NCBI GenBank assembly: GCA_026418315.1
Contig: JAOABO010000084.1
Span: forward strand, 1 to 8,255
Direction: 5' to 3'
Origin: Bacteroidia bacterium
Lineage (GTDB): Bacteria; Bacteroidota; Bacteroidia; B-17B0; Aurantibacillaceae
Length of the DNA: 8,255 bases
Below the pieces are notes generated by a model, which was not told the DNA's origin, did not search any database, and worked only from the letters and a program-made list of their open reading frames with translations. This document shows positions 1-5,057 of this stretch, in pieces. Positions within the stretch are counted from its first letter, which is position 1; every line of letters starts with the position of its first letter. A program made the translations under genes and the position numbers.

Positions 1-533
1 TCTTTAGGGAATTCATTGAGTAACTCTAAAGTCAAATCTTTTCCTAAAAAACTTTTATCTAATTTTTTTAGGTTCACACTTACTATTTTGGCTTTGTATC
101 CAAGGGTTACAAACTCTTTGTATAAATCTAAAGTATTTTTTTTCCAAAGAGGAAAATAAGAGTGCATGTTGATACTATTCAGTTGATTTTCTCTGTATTT
201 TTTCAAATCTTCTAAAAAAATATCTCCAAAAATAGCAGTATGAATACCGCGTTGTTGCATGAGTAGCATTTCATGCTTCATCATTTTTTCATACATTTCG
301 GTGGTTGTGCTTTCGGGTAGGTACATTTTTCTTGTATGGATACCAATAGACAATCCTTGTCTTGTAATCAATTCTTTTCTTACGCCATGCATGCTTACTC
401 TCTGACTTTCTTTATTAATAGTAACAAACAAGAATTTTATGTCCCATTTATTTTCATTCAAAGCATAATGAAGAGCCAATGTACTATCTTTTCCACCACT
501 CCAACTTATGAACGCCTGCTGTTTTTCTGTCAT
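1..533 (-). CDS. PP-loop ATP-binding protein, Dph6/MJ0570 family (partial, C-terminus beyond the window)
   Basis: The first 177 codons are present; the stop lies beyond the left edge, and family members are usually about 220-240 residues. The N-terminus carries the PP-loop SGGKDS at residues 12-17, which binds ATP and releases pyrophosphate in N-type ATP pyrophosphatases. Further on, SMHGVRKELI and FGDIFLEDLKKYREN match the pattern of the diphthine-ammonia ligase-like (DUF71/MJ0570) family. Archaeal and eukaryotic members amidate diphthine on elongation factor 2. Bacteria lack diphthamide, so the substrate here is unknown, and the 'diphthine-ammonia ligase' name often given to bacterial copies should not be taken literally. 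The protein should be cytoplasmic, as no signal peptide is seen. The ATG at 531-533 is chosen because it begins just before the PP-loop strand. It lies 11 bases after the stop of the surface-protein gene, so the two are probably co-transcribed. The family call is firm; the function is not. Confidence 0.86.
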   Translation of the reverse strand, partial: MTEKQQAFISWSGGKDSTLALHYALNENKWDIKFLFVTINKESQRVSMHGVRKELITRQGLSIGIHTRKMYLPESTTTEMYEKMMKHEMLLMQQRGIHTAIFGDIFLEDLKKYRENQLNSINMHSYFPLWKKNTLDLYKEFVTLGYKAKIVSVNLKKLDKSFLGKDLTLELLNEFPK

Positions 534-544
534 GAAAAAATCAA

Positions 545-1576
545 TCAACGAATGAGAGTAATCGTTCCTTTGAACTTATTAATATTATCCAACACATCTT
601 TTACTTCCAGATAATAAAAATAAGTACCTGTAGGAACGGGTTCTCCGCTCAGTGTTCGTCCATCCCATTGTGCACCAGTTCCTTTGTTTTCATATAATTT
701 TACACCATATCGGTTGTATATTGCAAGATACATATCCGTGGCACCTTCAAAAGACACATACCAAAGGTCGTTTATATCATCATTATTAGGTGTAAAAATA
801 TTAGGAATGGTTATTAGCAATTTGTCTGTGATGAAAAGATATTTGTATGAAGTATCCGAACATGTGCCATTAAATACAATGAGTTGAACTTTGTAAGTAC
901 CTTGTGAAGTATAAGTTTCTGCTGCATCAAAGGAAGTGGCGGTATTGCCGTTTCCAAAGTCCCATAAATAGCCCGTGCCATATAAACTCTCATTGGTAAA
1001 TAAAATGGTGGAACCAATTTTAGCATTAGTAGCAGACATGGAAAAGTTGGAAATAGCAGAGTAATTATTGACAGCAAAGGTATTGGTAATAGAACAGCCC
1101 GCATTATCTTTTGCTACAAAGGTATAAGTACCGCTGGCTAAATTGGAAAAAGTAAGTAAGGTAGTAGTATTAGTAGGAAAGAGAGTATGAGTATATGCTG
1201 GCCTTCCTCCGGATAAACTGATATTTGCAGAAGCTAAAGAGTTACAGCCGTCTTTATAGATAATGTTGCTTTTAAAGGTGCTATCTAAAATTGTAAAAAA
1301 AATGGTAACTGTATCTGATGGCACATTGCTGTCCTGAACAAATAAAGTATAATTACCTGCACACAATGATGTGTAAATATTGGTAGAGGTGGGTACTCCG
1401 TTTAAGGTGTAAGAATAAGGTGCAATTCCTGAAGTAATAGTAACAGAAGCAGAGCCATTGCAATTACATAAGGCGCTTTGAACAGAATAGGTATAAGATA
1501 GTTGAGATTTACAAAAAAAAACAAGCAAAAAAGATAAAAACAAATAAGAAATTCTTAATAAAGATTTATCAAGCAT
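545..1576 (-). CDS. Secreted surface protein with SprB-like repeats, PKD domain and type IX sorting domain (CHU_C)
   Basis: This 343-residue protein is built for export. Residues 1-24 form a signal peptide with a long hydrophobic core (ISYLFLSFLLVFF). Residues 32-95 and 104-168 look like two short SprB-type repeats (patterns such as GIAPYSYTLNG, LCAGNYTLFVQD, LASGTYTFVAKDNAGC). Residues 175-250 resemble a PKD domain (YLWDFGNGNTATSFDAAETY, GTYKVQLIVFNG). Residues 256-343 are a gliding-motility-associated C-terminal domain (IPNIFTPNNDDINDLWYV, IYNRYGVKLYENKG, WDGRTLSGEPVPTGTYFYYL), the type B signal for the type IX secretion system of Bacteroidota. The expected route is Sec export, then passage through the outer membrane and attachment to the surface. 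No enzyme domain is visible, so adhesion or a structural role is likely but unproven. It is much smaller than SprB itself. A TAnnTTTG box lies just upstream, and the PP-loop gene follows closely. Confidence 0.9.
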   Translation of the reverse strand: MLDKSLLRISYLFLSFLLVFFCKSQLSYTYSVQSALCNCNGSASVTITSGIAPYSYTLNGVPTSTNIYTSLCAGNYTLFVQDSNVPSDTVTIFFTILDSTFKSNIIYKDGCNSLASANISLSGGRPAYTHTLFPTNTTTLLTFSNLASGTYTFVAKDNAGCSITNTFAVNNYSAISNFSMSATNAKIGSTILFTNESLYGTGYLWDFGNGNTATSFDAAETYTSQGTYKVQLIVFNGTCSDTSYKYLFITDKLLITIPNIFTPNNDDINDLWYVSFEGATDMYLAIYNRYGVKLYENKGTGAQWDGRTLSGEPVPTGTYFYYLEVKDVLDNINKFKGTITLIR

Positions 1577-1587
1577 AGAATATGCAG

Positions 1588-1595
1588 CAAAGGTA
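1588..1595 (-). promoter_or_regulatory. Putative housekeeping -7 box of the surface-protein gene
   Basis: The minus strand reads TACCTTTG, an exact match to the Bacteroidota primary-sigma -7 consensus TAnnTTTG, 11 bases upstream of the ATG at 1574-1576. Transcription would start only a few bases before the start codon, so the leader would be very short. No clear TTTG -33 element is present at the usual distance; the upstream sequence is simply A+T-rich. The box shares TTACCTTT with the two promoters at 4216-4360 but lacks their GGG prefix and downstream block. Confidence 0.45.
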
Positions 1596-1674
1596 AAGAA
1601 TATAATTTTAATTAAAAAATATTAGGTGTATTCTTATGTTACATGATCAGTGAGCACGAATTATTTTACATCTC

Positions 1675-2571
1675 TCAGTATCCAAAATAATTCAATTTGT
1701 TTTTGTTGTTTCTCCAGTTTTTTTCAACTTTTACATGTAATTCAAGATATATTTGCTTATTAAAGAATTTTTCTAATTCTTTTCGGGCTTCTATTCCTAA
1801 CTGTTTAATAGATTTTCCTTTTTCACCAATAATGATTATTTTTTGAGTTTCTCTTTCAACTATAATATCGGCTTGGATACGAATAATTTTTTCGTCTTCT
1901 TTAAAGGAATTCACTATAATCTCTGTAGCATAAGGAATTTCTTCTCTGTAAAGTAACAATATTTTTTCACGAATAATTTCGCTGACAATAAATCTTTCTG
2001 GTTTATCTGTAATATCATCTTTTGAATAGTAAGGCGGTGAAAGAGGTAAAAGCGATTTTATATCATCTACCAATTCTTTCACTCCGGTTTTATATAAAGC
2101 AGAAATTTTTCTGATAGTAGCGTTAGGAACAAGTTGCTTCCATTCATTTTCCACTTTAAATAGAATATCTTCATCTACCAAATCAATTTTATTGATTACT
2201 ATAAACACCGGGCACATGCAGGTTTTCAATCTTTCAATATATTCGTTGGGTATATCGCAGGGCTTGTGGGCATCTAAAATTAATAAAATAATATCAGCAT
2301 CCTGAAAGCATTGTTCTATGTATTGCAACATTCGTTGATGTAACTCATTAGATGGTTTTTGAATAATACCAGGTGTGTCTGAAAAAACAATCTGATAATT
2401 GGGCTCATTATATAGGGCTAATATTCTATGGCGGGTGGTTTGTGCTTTGGGCGTTACAATATTTAATTTAAAACCCATGATAGAGTTAATGAGTGATGAT
2501 TTACCGGCATTGGGGCAGCCAATAATGTTTACAAAACCACATTTGTGTTGTGAGTGCACAGATAGAGTCAT
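1675..2571 (-). CDS. era: GTPase Era, 16S rRNA-binding ribosome assembly factor
   Basis: Era is a GTPase that binds near the 3' end of 16S rRNA and acts in 30S subunit maturation, at the ribosome and inner membrane. The 298-residue length is normal for the family. The GTPase motifs are in order: G1 GCPNAGKS (18-25), G2 TT (45-46), G3 DTPG (65-68), G4 NKID (127-130) and G5 SAL (157-159). A C-terminal type II KH domain follows, with the GEKG loop at 249-252 and the family signature IGEKGKSIKQLGIEARKELE. The end, VKVEKNWRNNKNKLNYFGY, matches the usual Era terminus. G1 has Ala at position 22 where many Eras have Val; this is conservative. The ATG at 2569-2571 gives the expected short lead (HKCGFVNIIG). 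It lies 4 bases after the protease-domain gene, with no convincing promoter of its own, so it appears to be the last gene of the sigma operon. Confidence 0.96.
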   Translation of the reverse strand: MTLSVHSQHKCGFVNIIGCPNAGKSSLINSIMGFKLNIVTPKAQTTRHRILALYNEPNYQIVFSDTPGIIQKPSNELHQRMLQYIEQCFQDADIILLILDAHKPCDIPNEYIERLKTCMCPVFIVINKIDLVDEDILFKVENEWKQLVPNATIRKISALYKTGVKELVDDIKSLLPLSPPYYSKDDITDKPERFIVSEIIREKILLLYREEIPYATEIIVNSFKEDEKIIRIQADIIVERETQKIIIIGEKGKSIKQLGIEARKELEKFFNKQIYLELHVKVEKNWRNNKNKLNYFGY

Positions 2572-2575
2572 TACT

Positions 2576-3622
2576 TTATATGGATTTTTGATACACTGAT
2601 ATTTTGAAAATATACGGTTTGTTTTTAATAACAGTGGTATTTTTGTGCTTGATAGGTTTAAATACTTTAACCCAAATATTCTTTACAGAATCGGCAGGCA
2701 AAGAATCTTTTAAAGAATACAACATATTAGATTTCAAAGCAAATGCCACACCTTCCATTTGAATATTTTTGCTTACAATCATGCCTACCAGTTGTCCATT
2801 ATGATTAAATAAAGGTCCGCCACTATTGCCGGGATTTAAAGACATGGTTATTTGATAAAAAGCAGAATCATTATTATAGCCATTAACCGCACTGATGTAT
2901 CCTTCGTTATATACCAGTTGATTGGTTGGAAAACCTAATGTGTATACTTTGTTTCCTAAGTCGCAAATGCCTGAATAGGGATAAAAATCCGGAACTACAT
3001 TTAAACCTTGAGCATATAGTAAGGCCACATCTAAATCTTTATTCAGATATATAATTTTCGCCTGTATTCTTGCAAAATGATCATTTTCTACAAATAAAGA
3101 ATCAGCATTTTGAATAGAATGAAAAGTAGTAAGTATATATTTGGGGGCTAATAAAAATCCGGTAGATTGGCTGTTGGCGGGAGCATAATTTTTCTCCTGC
3201 ATTTTTTTTATATTTCTGACCAAAGTATTTTGTTGGTTTTGAATTTGTTTAATCTCTTTTTTCAGGTAAGTAATTTCATTACCCTGTTTTTTTGTTTCTT
3301 TTATTACAGATTCGTATACCCATATACCAATAAGGGTTACCATGAGTGCAACCGATGCCGCCACATAAGAAACAGTCCACCAGATTTTACGATTGTTGCG
3401 TGATACAAGAGCATACTCGGATTCGTACCAATCGTTAAATTTTCCTTTTAAATCAGCATGTTGATGATAATCATTAAAAGATTCTATCAGTAATTTGTAT
3501 TCCTCAAATTCCTTTTTAAAATTCTCATCGGCATTCAGGTTTTTGATAAATTCATCTTTTTCAGATGGATTCATTTTGCCAAGTAAATACTTATCAAATA
3601 ATTCTGTTGTTTTGCTATTCAT
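2576..3622 (-). CDS. Membrane protein with anti-sigma-like N-terminus, coiled coil and trypsin-like (HtrA-type) protease domain
   Basis: This 348-residue protein has a composite layout. Residues 1-80 are cytoplasmic and charged; LFDKYLLGKMNPSEKDEF and the 'DENFKKEFEEYK' stretch resemble the N-terminal helices of Bacteroidota anti-sigma (FecR/RseA-like) proteins, without a zinc-binding His-Cys motif. Residues 81-103 form one membrane helix. Residues 104-143 are rich in Lys, Glu and Gln and probably form a coiled coil. From about 152 a trypsin-fold protease follows: His168 (LTTFHS), Asp198 (KDLDVALLY) and Ser267 in NPGNSGGPL form a complete triad, so it should be active. No PDZ domain follows, only a basic tail (311-348). 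The protease would face the periplasm. The start at 3620-3622 is preferred over an in-frame ATG 45 bases upstream because the domain begins there and the overlap with the sigma gene is then 8 bases. The protein probably regulates that sigma factor (inference); its substrate is unknown. Confidence 0.85.
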   Translation of the reverse strand: MNSKTTELFDKYLLGKMNPSEKDEFIKNLNADENFKKEFEEYKLLIESFNDYHQHADLKGKFNDWYESEYALVSRNNRKIWWTVSYVAASVALMVTLIGIWVYESVIKETKKQGNEITYLKKEIKQIQNQQNTLVRNIKKMQEKNYAPANSQSTGFLLAPKYILTTFHSIQNADSLFVENDHFARIQAKIIYLNKDLDVALLYAQGLNVVPDFYPYSGICDLGNKVYTLGFPTNQLVYNEGYISAVNGYNNDSAFYQITMSLNPGNSGGPLFNHNGQLVGMIVSKNIQMEGVAFALKSNMLYSLKDSLPADSVKNIWVKVFKPIKHKNTTVIKNKPYIFKISVYQKSI

Positions 3623-4211
3623 AATCAGAAGAATTGAGTGGTTGATAATTGGGTTGTTGGGTTTCAAAAAAATATTTTTTTAATCTTTGAAGGCATTTGT
3701 ATTTTTGATTTTTCGCAACATCGGAATTGTGATAGCCAAGTTTATTGGCAATTTGTTCCATACTTAATTGGTGGTAATAAAATTCTTTCAAAAGTTCGTA
3801 GCATGGTTTACCTAAAGATTGAAGTGCTGTTTGAATTTTTTGTATGTTTTGTTCTTTCTGTTCGTGTTCTTCAATATAGTGATTTTCATCTTCTTTTACA
3901 GGTTCGTTGTTTTGAAAATCATCAAAAAGAATTGTATTCTTATTTTTATTCAGATGCTTTAGCCATAATCGTCGGGCTATTGAAAAAATTAAAGTGGAAA
4001 GCGATGATGTAAGCACAAAGGTCTCCTTTTGAACAGCATTAATAAGAACCAAAAGAGTTTCATGATAAATATCCTTTGCAGAGTATTCATCTCCATGATT
4101 GGTAATGACATAATGCCTTATCATTCTGAAATATTGTTTATACAATGCCCGCAAAACCTCATCATCTTTTGATTTTATTCCATGGATATAATCAATATCA
4201 GTATAGTACAT
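3615..4211 (-). CDS. ECF-type RNA polymerase sigma factor
   Basis: This is a 198-residue alternative sigma factor with only regions 2 and 4. Region 2 spans about residues 17-90 (LRALYKQYFRMIRHYVI; AKDIYHETLLVLI; STLIFSIARRLWLKHLNK), covering core binding and -10 recognition. An acidic, Glu/Asn/Gln-rich linker (about 97-122) joins it to region 4 (about 126-182), whose helix-turn-helix includes LSMEQIANKLGYHNSDVAKN and QKYKCLQRLKKY. The 'NSDVAKNQKYKCLQRLK' form is characteristic of a Bacteroidota ECF subtype rather than of FecI. It should direct RNA polymerase to a small regulon. The next gene overlaps its end by 8 bases and encodes a membrane protein with an anti-sigma-like segment, the usual arrangement for a sigma factor and its regulator. 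The promoter shares a two-part motif with the divergent lipoprotein gene, suggesting self-regulation. The ATG at 4209-4211 is the only usable start before region 2. Confidence 0.92.
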   Translation of the reverse strand: MYYTDIDYIHGIKSKDDEVLRALYKQYFRMIRHYVITNHGDEYSAKDIYHETLLVLINAVQKETFVLTSSLSTLIFSIARRLWLKHLNKNKNTILFDDFQNNEPVKEDENHYIEEHEQKEQNIQKIQTALQSLGKPCYELLKEFYYHQLSMEQIANKLGYHNSDVAKNQKYKCLQRLKKYFFETQQPNYQPLNSSDYE

Positions 4212-4215
4212 GTTG

Positions 4216-4250
4216 TTACATTAATACATTTTATACGACAAAGGTAACCC
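4216..4250 (-). promoter_or_regulatory. Promoter of the sigma-protease-era operon with a shared two-part motif
   Basis: Read on the minus strand, GGGTTACCTTT (4250-4240) is followed 12 bases later by GTATTAATGTAA (4227-4216), ending 4 bases before the sigma start codon. The same arrangement occurs at 4326-4360 upstream of the lipoprotein gene. The two blocks could be the -35 and -10 elements of an ECF promoter; transcription would then begin almost at the ATG. Alternatively, TACCTTTG (4246-4239) is a perfect housekeeping TAnnTTTG box, giving a leader of about 20 bases, and the second block would lie in that leader. Both may be true. Confidence 0.6.
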
Positions 4251-4270
4251 TTTTTAAATGGTTTTAGAAT

Positions 4271-4285
4271 AATTAAAGTTTAATT
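4271..4285. promoter_or_regulatory. 15-base A+T-rich palindrome between the divergent promoters
   Basis: AATTAAA (4271-4277) and TTTAATT (4279-4285) form a perfect inverted repeat around a single G, close to the midpoint between the two GGGTTACCTTT blocks. It could be an operator serving both directions. The whole stretch 4251-4325 is so A+T-rich that chance is a real alternative. Confidence 0.25.
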
Positions 4286-4325
4286 GGCTGATTATTATGT
4301 AGTTATAAGAAAATTAGAATAAAAT

Positions 4326-4360
4326 GGGTTACCTTTCTACTTGACAAGGTATCAATGTAA
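4326..4360 (+). promoter_or_regulatory. Promoter of the small lipoprotein gene with the same two-part motif
   Basis: GGGTTACCTTT (4326-4336) is followed after 12 bases by GTATCAATGTAA (4349-4360). Compared with the sigma promoter, the first block is identical, the second differs at one base, and the spacing is the same; the intervening bases are poorly matched. The lipoprotein ATG lies 21 bases after the second block. Here the box reads TACCTTTC, one mismatch from the housekeeping consensus TAnnTTTG, so dependence on the alternative sigma factor is more plausible than at the sigma gene itself. Confidence 0.6.
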
Positions 4361-4381
4361 AACCATTAAAAAACAAAAACC

Positions 4382-4567
4382 ATGAAAAAAGTATTTGCAT
4401 TATTAGCCATCAGCGGCATCACTGCATTTTACGCTTGCAGCAACGCAGAAAAAAAAGAAGAAACCACTGAACAAACAACTACTGAACAAACTCAGCAAAC
4501 AACTGCACCTGCAGACAGCACAGCTGCACCTGCAGATACTGCTCATCATGCTGAAGGACAACATTAA
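4382..4567 (+). CDS. Small Thr/Gln/Ala-rich lipoprotein
   Basis: This 61-residue protein begins MKKVFALLAISGITAFYAC, a lipoprotein signal peptide with the acylated cysteine at position 19. The box is atypical (FYAC rather than LxxC), but relaxed boxes are common in Bacteroidota. The mature part is about 43 residues and of low complexity: a charged stretch (AEKKEE) just after the cysteine, which may serve as an outer-membrane export signal, a Thr/Glu/Gln tract (28-41), a duplicated heptad APADSTA/APADTAH (42-55) and a His-containing end. No folded domain is evident. It has its own promoter motif shared with the divergent sigma gene and its own terminator, so it appears to be a single-gene transcript and possibly a target of that sigma factor. 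Its function is unknown; an envelope linker, signal or protease substrate are all possible. Confidence 0.82.
   Translation: MKKVFALLAISGITAFYACSNAEKKEETTEQTTTEQTQQTTAPADSTAAPADTAHHAEGQH
4504..4536 (+). repeat. 12-base direct repeat inside the small lipoprotein gene
   Basis: TGCACCTGCAGA occurs at 4504-4515 and again at 4525-4536, offset by 21 bases, exactly seven codons. It encodes the duplicated APADSTA/APADTAH segment. Because the period is a whole number of codons, copy-number change by slippage would lengthen or shorten the protein without a frameshift. Confidence 0.7.
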
Positions 4568-4583
4568 TCCTGTTTTCAAAAGC

Positions 4584-4617
4584 AAAAGCCCCTGAAATAT
4601 GGGGCTTTTTTATTTTT
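4584..4617 (+). terminator. Rho-independent terminator after the small lipoprotein gene
   Basis: AAAAGCCCC (4584-4592) and GGGGCTTTT (4601-4609) form a perfect 9-base stem around an 8-base loop, followed by a T-rich tract to 4617. It begins 17 bases after the stop codon and separates the lipoprotein transcript from the next gene. Confidence 0.92.
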
Positions 4618-4674
4618 AAAAATACCCTTCACCAAAGCCATTTCATCATAAAAAATCCTTTTAAATTAAAACCC

Positions 4675-4682
4675 TATATTTG
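4675..4682 (+). promoter_or_regulatory. Putative -7 box of the second lipoprotein gene
   Basis: TATATTTG exactly matches the Bacteroidota -7 consensus TAnnTTTG and lies 17 bases upstream of the ATG at 4700, downstream of a terminator, where a promoter is expected. No clear -33 TTTG is seen at the usual distance. Confidence 0.5.
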
Positions 4683-4699
4683 CCCATAAAATTTATTGT

Positions 4700-4951
4700 A
4701 TGAAATACAAATCAGTCCTTGCTTTTTCATTATACCTGTTTGGCATTTTATTACTTGTTTCATGCAGCAAGCCCGCAGAAACCAAAGAAGAGTTTATACA
4801 AAAAGGCATTATCATGAGTGATACACTGCTTAAAAATTTGGATGCTCAGTTAAAAAACGCCGAGATGACTGTAGATAGTGCGGTTAAAGCTGGCTATTTT
4901 GTACCACCGCCACCAACCACTGTAAGTTCTCCTTCTTCCACTACTAAGTAA
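4700..4951 (+). CDS. Small lipoprotein of unknown function
   Basis: This 83-residue protein has a clear lipoprotein signal peptide: MKYKSVLAFSLYLFGILLLVSC, with a canonical LVSC box and the lipidated cysteine at position 22. The mature part has a charged helical-looking segment (residues 25-64, including KEEFIQKGIIM and LLKNLDAQLKNAEMTVD) and a Pro/Ser/Thr-rich tail with four consecutive prolines at 69-72. I do not recognise a family. It should be anchored in the inner or outer membrane. It lies between a terminator and secA, has its own TAnnTTTG box, and ends 106 bases before secA; whether it is co-transcribed with secA cannot be decided. It is unlike the first lipoprotein in sequence and lacks the shared promoter motif. 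The signal peptide, start codon and codon phase make it a convincing real gene. Confidence 0.82.
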   Translation: MKYKSVLAFSLYLFGILLLVSCSKPAETKEEFIQKGIIMSDTLLKNLDAQLKNAEMTVDSAVKAGYFVPPPPTTVSSPSSTTK

Positions 4952-5024
4952 ATCTTTCAATATCACTCCTCATCTTTTTAGCATGTTTTAAAGAATTTGC
5001 CCACTCTTTACCATATTCTTTTTG

Positions 5025-5032
5025 TAAATTTG
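5025..5032 (+). promoter_or_regulatory. Putative -7 box of secA
   Basis: TAAATTTG matches TAnnTTTG and ends 25 bases before the secA ATG. A TTTG at 4996-4999 could be the -33 element, but the 25-base spacing is longer than usual, so this promoter is only tentative. No hairpin terminator for the preceding lipoprotein gene was found in 4952-5024. Confidence 0.4.
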
Positions 5033-5057
5033 CAAACTTGTTTTTAAAATCAATCTT

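Noticed and set aside
336..614. Open frame of 92 codons on the plus strand
   Set aside because: It is antisense to the PP-loop and surface-protein genes, whose protein motifs are clear; its translation has no recognisable features.
1577..1674. Search for a terminator after era
   Set aside because: Only a short TGATCA palindrome and A+T-rich sequence are present; no stem followed by a T tract.
2606..2614. TATATTTTC on the minus strand as a promoter for era
   Set aside because: It misses the final G of TAnnTTTG, has no -33 element, and lies in A+T-rich coding sequence; too weak to call.
3334..3341. A third GGGTTACC on the plus strand
   Set aside because: It lies inside the membrane-helix codons of the protease-domain gene and has no GTATYAATGTAA block at the right distance, so it is a chance match.
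3623..3667. Upstream ATG at 3665-3667 as the start of the protease-domain gene
   Set aside because: It would add 15 residues without a recognisable role and extend the overlap with the sigma gene to 53 bases; the ATG at 3620-3622 begins directly at the anti-sigma-like segment.
3638..4012. Open frame of 124 codons on the plus strand
   Set aside because: It is antisense to the sigma gene, which has well-defined regions 2 and 4; the frame is a by-product of A+T-rich coding sequence.
4403..4585. Cys/Ser-rich 60-codon open frame antisense to the small lipoprotein
   Set aside because: The Cys and Ser codons are the complement of the Thr/Gln/Ala repeats; the plus-strand frame has a signal peptide, promoter motif and terminator.
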